Assembly: GCA_015680685.1 (NCBI GenBank)
Contig: MNCI01004926.1
Location: forward strand, 1-64,000
From: Gnetum montanum
Taxonomy: Eukaryota; Streptophyta; Gnetopsida; Gnetales; Gnetaceae
Reading direction: 5' to 3'
DNA: 64,000 bases
Shown: piece by piece, positions 22,172-35,262 of the stretch
Layout: each line of letters begins with the position of its first letter
How positions within the stretch are numbered: position 1 is the first letter of the stretch
Made by a program: the position numbers and the translations under genes
The notes under the pieces: generated by a model
Database searches by the model: none
What the model was told of the DNA's origin: nothing
What the model saw: only the letters and a program-made list of their open reading frames with translations

Positions 22172-23540
22172 TCAATAGAGATATGAACTACTCCAAATGT
22201 GCCTAGATATGGTGCATAAGAAAGATTTATTTTCTTCCTTAGTCCAATTGGTAGGGGTTTTCATAGTGTCTAGATAGTTGGCTATATTAGCAAACCAAGG
22301 ATCATTTCTTGTAGAAAAAAGTTCATCAGGAAATTCATCATGAAAGACTCGTGTTTGATTCTTATTAGTAGTTTCTAGCCTTAAAATATTATTTGCTACT
22401 ACATATTCCCTTCCTCTTTTTTCTAAAATATCTAGATCAAATTCTTGAAGTAATAAGCACCATATCATTATTCTTGCATTTTCTATTTTTTTTGGTAGCT
22501 AAGAATTTAATGGTTGAATGGTCAGTATATACTATAGCTTTATATCCTATTAAATAATTTCTAAATTTATCTAGAGCATATACAATATCTAATAATTTAT
22601 TTTTTGTAGTTGTATAGTTTACTTGGGCTTGGTCTAAACTTTTGGACACATAATAAATCACTCATGGTTTATGATCAATGTATTGTCCTAAAATTGCCTC
22701 TACTATTATGTCACTAGCATCACACATTAGATCAAATGGACAATCCCAATTATGTGAATTTAATATAGGAGTTGTGGTTACTCATTTTTTCAATTCCAAG
22801 AATGCTTCTTGACAATCATTAGTCTAAACAAATGAAACATTTTTTTCTAAGGGCATGGATAATGGTTTTGCAATTTTTAAAAAGTCTTTAATAAACCTTC
22901 TATAATACCTAGCATGTCCTAGAAAAGATCAAAGAGTCTTTAAATTAGTTGGAGTTGGAAGTGTAGATATGACTCTTATTTTCTCATCATCCATCCTTTT
23001 CCCATCTTTAGAAATAACATGTCCTAACACTATGCCACTCATAACCATCAAGTGATTCTTTTTCTAACTTAATTTTAAATTTTTATCACTACATCTATCT
23101 AAGACATGTTTGAGATATTCTAAAGTTTCTTCATACGTACTCCCATAGATTTAAAAATCATCCATAAAAAATTTCAACATAATCTTCTACATATCAGAAA
23201 ATATTGAGATCATGGCTCTTTGGAAAGTAGCTAGTGCATTACAAAGGCCAAAAGGCATACATTTATAAGCAAACATTTCATAAGAACATGTAAAGTTTGT
23301 TTCATGTTGATATTCAGGGGCAATGGCTACTTGATTGTAACTACTAAATCCATTTAAAAAGCAATAATATTCATGTCCTTCTAATTTTTCTAGAATTTGA
23401 TCTATGTATTGTAATGGAAAATGGTCTTTCTTTGTATTTTGGTTTAGCCTTCTATAATTATTCAACACTAAGGTTTGCCTATCTTATGTCATTGTTGAAG
23501 TGGATAAAGTGTAGAGGATTCTTACTACCTTCAAGTCTAC
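22172..23540 (-). pseudogene. A1 reverse transcriptase and RNase H (broken)
   Basis: RT blocks in order: NYRRLNQNTKKDHFPLQYID, YNQVAIAPEYQHETNFTC, MPFGLCNALATFQRAM and the catalytic FMDDF at about 23165-23180, followed at once by a stop. Then come RYYRRFIKDF and the RNase H blocks with VIYYVSKSLDQAQVNYTTT, YKAIVYTDHSTIKFLATKK (22437-22661) and GREYVVANNILRLE, where VADHLSRLE is usual. The D-G-Y/F-S-G motif reads NGFSS, so one RT catalytic Asp is lost. Several stops and frameshifts. Confidence 0.87.
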
Positions 23541-23552
23541 ATTTAAATGATC

Positions 23553-23990
23553 TTATTTTACCTTATCATATATATTTAGTATAAAAGTAAGATTGGCAAA
23601 GGAAAGTTGAAGTTGTCCAAATCTACAATTAATTACCACATCATTTGTTGCTAGCCAAGGTCTACCTAATATAATAGGAAAATAGTCAAGATCTTTTACT
23701 TCCAAAATAACAAAGTCAATTGGGTATTTTCCTTTTTCTACCTCAATTATCAAGTCCTCTACTATTACTATGGTTGTACATTTGAACCATCAGCCAATGA
23801 TGTTGTCATGTTTACCCCTTTGATATCTTGTATATCAAGTGACGTAGCCATTTCAAGAGGCATGATATTAATGTTGGCTCCTAAATCCAATAGGGTGTTT
23901 ATAATTACTTGGCCATTTATTTTGATTGGGATGGTAGGAACTCTAGGATCTTGGTGCTTTGGAATCTCATGATTTTGTATAAGTTGACAA
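23553..23990 (-). pseudogene. A1 retropepsin (broken)
   Basis: Minus-strand NTLLDLGANINIMP carries D-L-G-A in place of the active D-S/T-G-A; the second motif YFPIILGRPWLATNDVVINC is typical for Athila. It lies directly before RT in the same order as in family members. The change of Ser/Thr to Leu in the active triad should abolish cleavage. Confidence 0.82.
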
Positions 23991-24049
23991 AGATTTTCAA
24001 AAAAATAAACCTATTTCTAAATTTTTCCTTTCTTCTCCTAGTGCATAAT

Positions 24050-25950
24050 TCACTAAACATTTTTTCAAGATAGGCTTTAGTTGTAAAATCCTCTTGTAAT
24101 CATTTAAGGAAAGGAGGTAAAACTAGTTGCCTAGAGAGTAATGATTGTTCTTTTTCCCTACTTGGCTAATCTTTCTCATTTACTATTTGTGGCTAAATTT
24201 CTTCTTGTGTTCATACCTCCTAAAATCTCACAATCTTTTGGGGTTTATGTTTAATTATTTTTCCACTCCTTGTAGTGATTGAATGTAATTGCTCTTTACC
24301 CTTTCTTTGAGATGTAGGATTTGGTTTAGGTTGGGATGGTAATTCATTTTTCATTAAGTCCTAAAATCTCCTTCTAGTGTCATTCATGATTTATCTACTT
24401 TCTTCTATGAAGGAAGTAAGGCTTTGGGTGAGTTTATCCAAGTGTTCGTTAGTTGGATTCTTAAATGGCCTAAAGTTATTTTGAGGATATTGTGTTGGTA
24501 AAATGGCTGTTGAGGAAAGTTCATTGTTGGTTGGCTCTAAATTGTGGAAAATCCTTTACTAACTCTTGCATTTTCTCTTCACAATAAAACAAGGCTGGGC
24601 AAGTTCTTTGGTCATGTTGGGGACTATCACAAATGTTATACATTTCTCCTTAAATTCCATGGGCTTGTTTTTTAATTAATCATGTCAACTCATCCAATTT
24701 TTTATTTAACTATTTTGTTTGTTGGGTCAGGCCTTGAATAATATTTGGTTTTGGCCAATGTTTAGTTTAATCTAATAATGAATTTATGATTCTCTAACCA
24801 TCTTCTAGGGTCACATTTAAAATATTTCCTCTACATGCAAAGTCAACATTTTGCCTACAATAAGGTAATAAGCCTTCTACAAAGATTTGAATTAATTGAT
24901 GGCCTAGGAATCCATGGTTTTCATTTTTTAAGCATAATCTTTTAAATATATTAAATGTTGTCTCATAGTCTTCATCCTCATGTTGCATAAAACTCATTAA
25001 TTACTTCATTAATGAATACAACCTATCATTAGAAAGAAAAATTTGTAGAAAAGCATTCTTAAATTCATCCCATGAACTAATTTTTGTTTTAAGGGTTTGT
25101 AGCCAAAAATTGGCTTTTTCCTTTAAGGTTGATTTAAAGGTAATCACCTTAGTTCTATTCCCACTCTGAGGTGCTAACATGGCTAATGTTGTTTCAAATT
25201 CTCTTATGTGGGTAATTGAATCCTCATCATTTGTTTCTTTAAAGATAGGTAATAAATGAATATGTTTAATCTCTACATCTATTCCTTGTGGAAAACCTAA
25301 TGGTCCCTGAGGTTTAATGGATATTCTTTGATTGAATAACTCCCCAAGAGTTTGTCCTAGGTAGGGCTAACCAATTGAAACATTGAAACTAAACTACCAA
25401 ACAAGAGAGGAATTGAACATAAGAACATGTATGATGTGATGATGATCTTGTCATGTAAGTAGAGGTTACTATTGGGGTTACTATAGAATTTGATATAGAA
25501 ATAGAGTCTGGTGGTGGATTTTATAAATTCAACGTACTCACAGGTTGGGTAATACCTCCAATTGTGGTCACATAAGTTGATATTGGGATAGTACTTAGAT
25601 TTTGAGACCCTAACCCCATAGTTAATCTCATGGTTGTAGTTGAAATATCAAATAGAGGATTAACAGATATGGAAAAATTATGTTATGGTTTTTCTTTGGG
25701 ATTTTGTGTTGTCAAAGGGAAAGAAAAATCAAATATTGATTGTATTGATTCCTCTTGATCTTATTTTTGAGTGACTTTTGTATGTTTATAAAGGCTAAGA
25801 ATACTCCTAGAAGGTTGAATTCGTGTTGGTTTCTTTAGTTTATTTGTTGGTTTCATTTAACAAGAACATTCATCATTGGCACATTCATGGGCTACCATTC
25901 CTAAGAATTTATAAACTAATTTAATAACTTCTACCATCATGGCTTTAATT
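24050..25950 (-). pseudogene. A1 gag (broken)
   Basis: Minus-strand reading gives GPLGFPQGIDVEIKHIHLLP, then NDEDSITHIREFE, FWLQTLKTKISSWDEFKNAF and the open segment at 24794-24997 with DEDYETTFNIFKRLCLKNE and NHGFLGHQLIQIF. This is the Retrotrans_gag pattern of Athila elements (hydrophobic W-L-x-L...S-W-E/D block and C/N-P-x-H-G motif). Boundaries are approximate because both ends are decayed. Confidence 0.72.
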
Positions 25951-26196
25951 GCAACCTTTTTAGTAGTGTCATCTTGTTGTACAATGAGAGGAGATGATTC
26001 TTGGGATTTTTCCTTATTTTTGGATTTTTTTAATTCAAGAAAAATAAGTGAAAAAAACCATTTATCAAATTACTTAAATAGAAAAACATAAAATAAAATA
26101 AAATAAACAAAATAAAGTAAAATGTACCTAGAATATGAAATTACAAAATGAAATTAAAACATATAGAACTCTTGATGATGATTAACTCTGCTAGCC

Positions 26197-26214
26197 TCCT
26201 CGACAATGGTGCCA
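26197..26214 (-). other. A1 primer-binding site (tRNA-Asp type)
   Basis: Minus strand TGGCACCATTGTCGAGGA, three bases inside the 5' LTR. It differs from the tRNA-Asp complement at four positions, all transitions. Confidence 0.75.
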
Positions 26215-26217
26215 AAT

Positions 26218-27398
26218 TAATGAGCCAAGAAACATTTGGTGTTGGATACCTTTAATCGTTATCTTTGCTTCTTTTGTTGTAGAAATTTTTTGACCCACAA
26301 GTGGCATCCCATAGAGAAATGGTTTAAAGTCAAAAGATCATCAAGACATAAAACCAACGATTAGAAATAGATTTAATTGAGAACACCACACTTACAACTA
26401 TTATCCATAAGTAAAATCAACAATATTCACCTTAACTTCTAGTATTAAGTTCAAAGATGAATATAATCAACTTAAAAAATTGAATTTAAATTAATTTATG
26501 AGAAATAAGGAAGATTACAAAGAAGATGTCATCTAATTTGTGACCTTGCTTTGTTGTCTCCGTAGTGGCTATTAATTGCCATAAAGCATGAACACTCTTC
26601 CTTCATAATTTTGTGCATAAAAAAATTCCAATCTAGTGTGGTTCTCTCAATAGTATCCTCTCTCTATTTCTTCAATTCTTTTTTCTATTCTCCATCCCCT
26701 CTGTTGCATCTAGCCAGAGAATTTATAAGGATCGGTCTAGCACATGAGAAGTCACCACCCATGCGTAATGGCCATGGCAATAATGTTTACTATAAAATCC
26801 ACTATCACTACCCATGTAGATAACATTCACTAGAACATCCATCGATCATGTGACAAAGAAAGGTGTAGCTCCCACCACCCATGTGCAAGTAATGGCTGCA
26901 GGAACCTCATTATCCACATAATTTCCATGGAAAAAAATAGCAATCTCCATCAACGTAATGTGTAGGAAATAACTATAATTTCATAGTGAAAGAATGTGGT
27001 TAATGGAGTGGCACACCCACATTGCAGTACCAACATCCAAGTTGTAGCTCCATTATCATCATAAATCCTCAATGTGCATTCCTATTACTCTTGCAAAAAC
27101 AAAATCAAAAACCAAAAAACATAACACTGGTATAGGTCAAGGAATTAGATTTTTCAATTGCCATGACATGGCTACCCAGTAACAAAAGCTATGCCTCTGG
27201 TTCAAGCCTTTGGTACATAAAAACTAATAAACTAATAACAATCTAATAATAATAAACTAATACTCATCATTATAATAAACTAGAATGCAATAAAATAAAA
27301 TAACTTAAAATAACTAAAATAAACATAACTTAAACACTAATGAAATAATTAAAAATATGTAATTAAGATTTAAAAACTACCAATTTTGGGGTTTAACA
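26218..27398 (-). repeat. A1 5' LTR (1181 bp)
   Basis: Colinear with 9139-10330. The inner end TAATGAGCC has lost the canonical TG. The outer end GTTTAACA is followed by TTAAT, close to TTAAG on the other side. Confidence 0.85.
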
Positions 27399-27455
27399 TT
27401 AATCCTTAGCATTTTTACAAATTATTGATCACAAACATTTAATAAAAGCCCTAGT
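27399..27455. other. Junction sequence between A1 and the truncated NA2 LTR
   Basis: 57 bp that do not align clearly to either element. They may be a diverged piece of the NA2 LTR (compare 35600-35650) or filler from the truncation event. Confidence 0.4.
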
Positions 27456-27926
27456 TATTGTTTTCTTAGTTAATATTTCAAATTCATAAAAAATACTTAG
27501 TTAATATTTCTACTGGATTATGTGAAATGAGTACATCTTAATCACAAAAATTGAAGTGTCACTATGTGGTAACCCAGTAGTGTATTAAGTAGTGTTTCGA
27601 GTGATGTGTGCTTGGTAATCCCATATGTAGTACACGAAGTCCAAGATGCATATAGACATTAAAGAAGGATGTTCATCACACTTAGGCTAGCTTAGATTTT
27701 ATTTTCCATTGTCTATTAGTTTACTCAAGTTATTTCTCACTACCTTTTGAGGTAAGCATAATATTAGAAATCACATCATACACCTCATGCTGGACTAAAC
27801 CATACATGACAAAGCAAATACTTGTCCAGGTGGGATGATAGTAAACTACAATCAACGAACTATCTAGGTGCTACAACTACGCTCATATTCATATGATTGA
27901 GCATAGGGGTACCTCACTACTCATCA
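27456..27926 (+). repeat. NA2 5' LTR, truncated (R-U5 part)
   Basis: Aligns with 35649-36150 from ATTGTTTTCTTAGTTAAT on, ending CTCATCA. The U3 and TATA box are absent, so this copy could not be transcribed from its own 5' LTR. Confidence 0.8.
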
Positions 27927-27927
27927 T

Positions 27928-27945
27928 TGGTGTCATTGCCAAGGA
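27928..27945 (+). other. NA2 primer-binding site (tRNA-Asp type)
   Basis: TGGTGTCATTGCCAAGGA, one base after the LTR end. It differs from TGGCGCCGTTGCCGGGGA by transitions. Confidence 0.75.
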
Positions 27946-28066
27946 CGATGCTAGTTATCTAGATTAGTTATATCATATACGATCACTATAACAAGGTATT
28001 AACGATATATCTTTTAGATAAATGAAATGAAAGCTAATTCAATTAGGTCACACACGATTCATGACA

Positions 28067-30448
28067 ATGTCTCTCTTAGAGAGTAATGATAACACAACAA
28101 CTAACCAGGCAATTCATTAGAGAACCAACGAAATTTTTTATGAAGAAGTTTGGAGTACAAAATCTTATGTAGGACTTTCATATGTTCATGGACACCTCAA
28201 TGATACTCAAGAACTCTTGTCATCCAACTCAGACACCCCTAGTGAGGATGGGACATCCCATAGAACAAGGAGGCTTGTAAGGCCTCAGACCTTCTCAATG
28301 GTTAACAAGAGTACAATAGGGGGTGATTGGGAGACTTATAAAATTCATGATGAGTCTTCTAGTTCTCTCTCTTCCTCTACTCTTTAGACATTAGGTCATG
28401 ATACAGGTGACTATTCCTCTAGGGGTTGGTGTAGCAATAAAAATTGAACCCAAACGAAAAATTAGGAATGCCAACATGAACATAGATAACATTATTTCAA
28501 CTCACAAACTCATAGCCTATTTCGTGATGATGAACCCCCGCTGGCCACTAAGAGCCTAATGCATATAACAGAGGTTGTTCAAATATCTCGCAGGCATCGT
28601 AAGAAAAGTCATTTACCTAGGCTTAATTTAAAAAACTTTTCCAAGTTTTTAGGAGGCTATGATTTAGATATGCAACATCATTTACAAGAATTCTACGATT
28701 CTTGTGCATGGAACAACATTGATAATGGATGTCAAAGACTTAAGCTCCTCCCTATGACACTCTTTGGCCAAGCAAAAATATGCTACAAGTCTTTAAAGCT
28801 AAAATCAATTCACCATTAGCCCACAATGGCAGAACTCTTCAATGAAAGATGTCAAACCTATGCAAGAGTGTCAGCCTTGAGGAGACAAATCCAAGAGTAT
28901 AAACAAGGATAACATGAACCCTTGGACATGGCCTTATAAAGATATTATTCATTGTTACACAAATGCCCAGGTCATGGGTTCTCCGATGAAAGGCTAATGT
29001 GTCACATTATGGATGAGCTTCATAATGAAACAAGGGAGACCCTAGGGATGTATGCCCCAGGTCAACTATATGAACTACAAACCCACAAATTCCAAGAACT
29101 TATTAAGTGGGTAGCAAAAGAAGAAGGAGAGATATCCAAATGGGAGAATGTTGAAAGGACTCAATAGGACCAAACTGTTAAAGTAACTAAGGTCCATAGT
29201 CATGAACAAGAGAAATCAACTCATCGTGAGGAGGTGAAACCATCTTCATCTTTGCCAATACTAAAATCACTGGATGAAATCGAGGCAAAGATTAATAATA
29301 TGATGGAATGGGTACATGAAAAATGTGGAGAATATGCAAATCTTATCAGAGGTGTAACCATGCATGATCACTTTGACACCTAGAACAAACAAAGGATGGC
29401 AAACCAAGAAATAGGACAAAACACCATTTGACAATAAAAAAGAAGGGTTGAAGGAAATAAGAATAGGGGCCCAACTATAAATCAGAAGTATTAATGTGAT
29501 GTTTTCCTATACGATCATTCCAAAGTCCAATGCCCAATCTTGTCACATCTACATGAGCATTGGGGAAGAATGCTACATTTGGATTTCATATAGAAGTACT
29601 ATGTTCAACCGCTTAGGTAAAACCCCTAATTGTGGGGGAGACCATCGCCGAACTGGTGTCAACCTTCATATGCCTTGACAATAAGTGCTTATTATGTTCA
29701 ACACCCTATTTCTCCAACTAGATCAACATCCTCTACTTCACCTCATTGTTATCATTCTCTTGAGTATTATTAAACCATGTCCTCTCCTATGGGATCACCA
29801 CCTTATGTTCCTTACACTTCTCCTTACTCTCAATATTCTCATCCTTCACCTACTTCTACATTGCCTCCAGCAACACCAGAAGGTTTTGCACCATAGCACT
29901 AATCCACGAATATTACTTATGCTACTACCATCAACAGTAGTGGGGGTCCTCCATAATGTCAAAAACATCCTTTCTTTAGGCATGACCATAGGAAGAGATA
30001 ACATGGTTTTGATATCATTGCACCCTCCAACTCAGCACAAGTCTAGCATAATGATGCACCTTCCTCTTAAAACTCAATGACTCTTGTTACCTTATTTGGA
30101 CCACCAATTAACACTCCAACAACCATGTGGCCAAATGAATATAACAACGTGAAGAGGCATATTGATCCTTGCATACTGTCTTATGGTCACGAGTGACATA
30201 GTGGGTTAGCTCCTTATCACATGACCACATCTTATAATCTACCCCACTATGCCTACTTTAATCAAGTGTGTGAATCCCAATTTGGATACATTCATACTAC
30301 CACATCACAAGACACCCAGTGGTTTGGATATATGACTAGACCCCAATATTCCCAACATGCATGGATCCAAACTTTTCATTTATTAATTTTTTCCATGATC
30401 AAAGGTTCAGTCATGGGAGGTAACCCCCATTCTAATAAGCAGAATTAG
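28067..30448 (+). pseudogene. NA2 gag (broken)
   Basis: Start ATGTCTCTCTTAGAGAG as in NA1. Readable parts: NLKNFSKFLGGYDLDMQHHL and RLKLLPMTLFGQAKICYKSL (28559-28819), LFNERCQTYARVSALRRQIQ, KCPGHGFSDERLMCHIMDEL and YAPGQLYELQTHKFQELIKW (28952-29167), then the NA-specific Tyr/His-rich tail TTSYNLPHYAYFNQVCESQF (30221-30448). The core is of the Retrotrans_gag type and closest to G1/G2 gag. The stop is followed by T-rich non-coding DNA. At least eight stops or frame changes. Confidence 0.78.
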
Positions 30449-31689
30449 TAAATGTTTTTCCTTTTCTTTGGTTTTACAATTTTTTTATTTTTTAGTTTTT
30501 CATTTTTCAATTTTTCATTTTATCTTTTTAAAGGTGATCTCATCTATGAATAAAATACTCATTATGCCTAGAGTGAAGAGTGATCAACTAAAGTAACTTT
30601 GTACTCATTATGCCTAGAGCGAAGAGTGATGAACTAAGAGGAAATGAAAAGGGTATGACATCAAGGGGACTTGTGGATTCTCTTTGGTAACATCTGTAGG
30701 TTCTATCATGCAGTTTGGTTATATTAAGATCCTTTTAGATCTAACAAAAAATGGGAGTAAGAGTTGTAATAAAGGCACTTCACTTCATAAAGGAACTCCA
30801 TGTTGTTCTGGAGGGTTCCATTGGAAAGACATGCATCCATGCCTGAAGGTTGGTGGCCTATTCAAATCACCGTTGGAAAAGAAAAAGTACCAAAGCAGCC
30901 AAAAGAAGACAAAGAAAAGAAAGAACAAAATTAGCAAAGAAAATATTAAGAAAAATGTGATGCAGAGAAATTCAAATCACTCCTCCCTTGTACAAAATGC
31001 CAAATGATAGTATAACTTGTTGTCATGATGCTCTTATGGTTGGCTATCATGGGGATGAAATGCGATGTCACTGATTAGAGGTATGGACTTGGTTTTTATC
31101 TTGGAGCAAAAGGCTAATGGTACCTTAATCATGCACAACACTTTGGATTCATTATGCCTAGGGTAAGTTACCTCACATCCCAATCTTTGCAATCCCTTAT
31201 ACAATTTATCTCACCCAACTGTCCAAGTATTTATAACTTGTGTCTTGTGTGACATAGAATTCATATCTCATCAAAGTGGTATTTAACATGTGTATGCTTT
31301 GTTGCACTGATGTAGATTACATTTAAACCTTCTAGTGTCTATGAAAATTCTAAGGTGTGGTTACGCAAGGGCATGATAGGTTGGAACCTACTTTGGGAAG
31401 GACCCACTTGCGTAACTTTTGTAATTTGTACTTATTGCACACCACCACATCATCTTATATCCTTCAAGTACTGCATTGCTGAATTTATTCTTTTCTTTAT
31501 CATCATTTTAAACCAAACATTCTTGAGGACCAATACATATCCTTTTTCCTCTTCATTATATAATTCAACTTCATTACACTTTTGGTGCCTTAATGTCCTC
31601 TTAACATTAACCCAGACCTTTCAAATCTACCATGAATCCTTCATTTCTAGCTGTAAAAACTCAAAAATTCATCAATTTTACTAAGTACC
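30449..31689 (+). other. NA2 non-coding region between gag and ORF2 module
   Basis: Matches NA1 17051-18438. The part around AAAAGGGTATGACATCAAGG also matches G2 near 59815, and the conserved block TTTGGGAAGGACCCACTTGC (31395-31415) matches all family members. The open frames 30684-31007 and 31355-31684 are not supported as genes. Confidence 0.6.
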
Positions 31690-31830
31690 CTATTCTGGAT
31701 AGGACACAATATCAGGTCCCTGGTATTGGGTCTAACGTGATATCAGGTTTACCCTAGTGCATACGTGATATCACATCCATAGAACCTATATATATGGGCA
31801 CCCCCACATGTGTAGAAGTCATTTTCAACT
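31690..31830 (+). promoter_or_regulatory. NA2 internal U3-like promoter module ahead of ORF2
   Basis: AATATC (31709), GATATC (31738) and GATATCAC (31767) words precede CCTATATATATGGGCAC (31785-31801). The layout copies the LTR U3 (GATATC words then TATAAATATA at 35395). The downstream leader aligns with NA1. A start here would give an RNA beginning about 500 bases upstream of ORF2. Confidence 0.55.
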
Positions 31831-31954
31831 ATTAATGCAAGGGGAGTTGTGATTTTCCTCCATGATTTTTCACACTTTGCACACCTATCATTTAACCACC
31901 AATATTTTTCTTGTTAATGCTTTGATTTCCCTTCCAATCGAACTTGCTTAAACC

Positions 31955-31992
31955 CAGAGTGTTTAACTTAGTCGTGGGGGAGGGGTATGGTA
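31955..31992 (+). other. Internal polypurine-tract-like motif in NA2
   Basis: TTAACTTAGTCGTGGGGGAG then GGGTATGG. It resembles the terminal tract (TTTAGTCATGGGGTTA at 35267) and lies 3.3 kb upstream of it. NA1 has the equivalent at 16750-16775. It could act as a second plus-strand primer. Confidence 0.5.
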
Positions 31993-32306
31993 GAATTTGT
32001 GCATAAATTTTTGAAATTTGCTATCACCCAAAGTATATCATAAGGGTAAGTCCTATTGGAAAATATTAAAAACTTATGCAAAAATATTTTTCTTCCTAAA
32101 CCCAAATCATTTAAAATTATTGTTGGAGTCACTTGATCAAATTGGTCCTGACATTAAAACTTTTAGGGTAATTTTCTTAAAAAAATTTTAACTCTAAAAT
32201 CACACTAAGAAAGAATTCAAAATTCATTAAAGGCAATAAGTAAGGTATAAGGTAATTAAATTTTGTTAAGTAACCTTGCTAACAATTGATCCCCATGTGA
32301 TTAAAA

Positions 32307-35094
32307 ATGGCTCCTAAATGAGGACAACAAGTAGGAACTTCTCAAGGTGTATCCAAATGTCCAAGGAGAGGTAGAGGCCAAGGACCTCTCATAGAACATG
32401 CAGAGCAAGAGGCATAATCATTTAGCATCAATCAAGAAACCCCTATTACTGCACAATTTAGTCAAGTAGAAGGTGGAGAAGGAAGGCCACCTGAATAAGG
32501 AAAACATCTCACATTGTTCCTAGAATGCATTTAGGCCATCTAGGAAAGGTCCACGTCAGCTACAATGATCGTGAAACTTAATTTTAGACCTTTTACTGAA
32601 TTTTCCCCTAAGTTAGTCAAAGATCAACTCAAAGGATATCCACTATGTCTTGTCCTCTCAGAAAGTGGTGAGTGGTATTTGGGGGAGACTAATTAATTTT
32701 GGCATAATAAAGAGGAAAGCACCACCACTGACATTGGTGGGATTTCGGTTGATTTCTTTGTGAAGGCCATTTAGAAGTTATGAATCTTGTAAATGCAGGG
32801 CCCAAAGTTGCTCATCTATTCACCTGCTCTGATGTTGATGCACAAAAAGTATGGCTAAAGAGGATGCATGGCAAGGAGGACAAAACATATGGGGAAATCA
32901 CCCTTGAAGAGAGAATCTATTTCAAAATTGGTACTTATCACAACTTCCTAACAAAAGGACTAAACAAGATCTCCACCTATGTGGCCAGAGGAAGTACAAT
33001 CTTGATGGGCAAGGATGATGCCAATCTACCCCATTTATATCTAACAAAAATATTTAGGTGGTTCAAAGAACATAAGATAGGGATGTTTTCATTGCCTTTT
33101 CCTTGTCTAATCAGGAAGTTGGGCTAGCTTGTTGGAATTCTGGGGTATACTAATGACATCCCTAGAAAAGCTGAAAATGCCTCATATGTCGAACTATTGA
33201 AGCCACCAGCACCAAGGAAAGATGCTGGTGAAACACTAAAGCTTAAACAAGAGTGGATGGATAGGACCACTATACCTCAAATATTAGGGCTTAGCCAAAT
33301 TCTAGACATGAGGCCCAGTCAACAATAGGAAGTAGGACCCAACACACAGCCCATGGGCTAATAGGACCAACTACCACTGCTGCTACAAGATTGCCGACCG
33401 TCGATGAGCCATCTCAGGGCCATCGCAAAAATGATCAGTTGGGGAAGTCATGATGAGGCCAACCTCTTCAAGGTAATTGATGATGACATATGGTCCACAA
33501 TCTCAATCTATCACACCCAAGGTGGGGTCTCAATACAAACAAGAGAAGGGGAGTAACATTGGTCACAATAGATTTCTCAGAATGCTACATCTTTTTAAGT
33601 GCAATTAGAAACTAGTGAAGGTGCCACGAAAGTGATCATGCAACACCAATATGTAGCTAGAGTAGTATAAGTGGTTGTAGATCACATCAAAGAGTCATTT
33701 AGTATCCATGTTGTACCACTAGTGGATCTCACAAGAGCACGTGACGCTCAAGTTTTAGCTGGTCCCTTGATAACTCCTATGGAACATGAGGATGCTCTGG
33801 ATCATTTGCTGCAAATAGGACAAGTAATGACATCCTTGTTTAAAATCCCACAAGATGTCATAGTAGTAAAATTAGACCTCATTTCCACAAAGGAAAAGTT
33901 GGTTATTTTTGAGGTTAGGGTCAAACACGCAAAAGATGAGTTGAGAAAGCTTCAGGAGAATTTTGTTGTCCTACAAGCTGCTCAGTAGGATCCATATAAA
34001 CTTATTCCAGCCAACTAGGTAGAATCATTTAGGATGGAGTAACTAAATAAATTACTAGAGAAAAATAGAAGGGTAGCAATGGAGAAGGAAAAGGTAGATT
34101 GGGTTGCTTTGAAAGCACAAGCTCAAACATATGCACATGCAAAAGCACTCAAAGCCTTATAAGAAGAAAATAAACTCCTTGCTACCGAAAATATTCAGTT
34201 GAGCATAATTGAAAAACAAAAGAATGTTCTTGAGGAAATTTTTTAGCAAATGCGAGAACAATTAATAAGGATTAACCAAGACATTAGTCACCTAGCCAAA
34301 GAGAATAGGACCCTCTCAATGAAGGAGGTACATGTCATCCATAAGAAGATGGCCATCAAAATAAGCGCATGGTAGAACGAAGCTATGTGACATAAAAAAT
34401 TGAAGGCTAGGTGGGGATGCATAAGTAGATCATAGAAAAAGAAATCCATATGGCTAAGATTCACATCAATACTTTCAATGCTCAAAATCCTAATTGGTGG
34501 GCCATATTGGACACTTATGTCTTTCTCCATTAAGTAAAATTAAAGAGCTAAGACTTGTAGACCCAAGATCTCATTGAATACATGGAGTTGGAAAACCTTC
34601 AGTATGCCAACTTGGCCATGTTAATAGTAGGATGCTCGAGGATCGAGTTGGAAAAGTAGGTAGTTGCCACCTATGCCAAATATGAAGTAGAATTTTTTGA
34701 ACACAAAAAGATACTACAGAAATTAGAGGTAGTAAATTCAAAGTTGGAGCTAGTAAAAGCTAACTACTAAGGTTAGAAAGATGTTGTAGCATATTTGGAT
34801 TGATTGCTCATAGACTATCAAGAACTTAGAGACAAAGCTAGATCCTATGAGAAGGAATGATGGTTGTTTGCAGCCCGGTACGTTAAAGCCAATCAGATGT
34901 TTTTGCAACTGCCATGTCCATGGGAGGTGTCGACTCCATCAAATATTGGAACATTAGCATGGATGGCACATGATCCCCAAATAGAGGAAGAAAAACTTTA
35001 GGCGCTCATTTAGAGGTATCCATTTCCAAAGCCTGGAGCATTCGATAAGGGGAAGAAGCCCATGGAGGAGCCACCGCCACCAGGAATTACATGA
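32307..35094 (+). pseudogene. NA2 ORF2: protein of unknown function (broken)
   Basis: Starts ATGGCTCCTAAA with MAPK-stop-GQQVGTSQG and a basic patch (CPRRGRGQG), as in NA1. The best-preserved block (32780-33127) contains EDKTYGEITLEERIYFKIG and ISTYVARGSTILMGKDDANL. The next open segment (33671-33988) holds DHIKESF and TPMEHEDALDHLL, then heptad-like Lys/Glu/Leu sequence to about 34850. The proline-rich tail is GKKPMEEPPPPG before the stop. Two diverged copies keep the same blocks, so the ORF was under constraint. A structural, Gag-like or RNA-binding protein is possible but unproved. Confidence 0.65.
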
Positions 35095-35262
35095 GTTCCA
35101 ATAATTTTGTATTTTGTATTTTGTGTTGCTATTCCAATTTTGTATCCTGTCAAGTCCCACACTATGGCATAAAGAAATCTATAGTCAATCCATAACCTCA
35201 TACCTATCCATTGTGTAATTAAATGAACTTGTTCCTACTTGTGTTTGACTCAAGGACAAGTT

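Larger units (their letters stand above)
9139..27398 (-). mobile_element. A1: Athila-like Ty3/Gypsy retrotransposon, interrupted by NA1
   Basis: Two LTRs of 1192 and 1181 bp (9139-10330 and 26218-27398), PBS at 26197-26214, then on the minus strand gag, protease, RT, RNase H and integrase, and a 1.9-kb 3' non-coding region. The RT words (DHFPLQYIDQILEKLEGH, MPFGLCNALATFQRAM) and integrase words (PFELK after a GK-C motif) are those of Athila and close Gypsy clades. Likely target duplication TTAAG/TTAAT. Without the nested NA1 it is about 9.4 kb. Multiple stops and lost catalytic residues show it is dead. Confidence 0.88.

Noticed and set aside
29685-30080. 131-codon Leu/His/Ile-rich frame as a membrane protein
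   Set aside because: It is an alternative frame of the NA2 gag C-terminal region; the gag frame in NA1 and NA2 explains the sequence.
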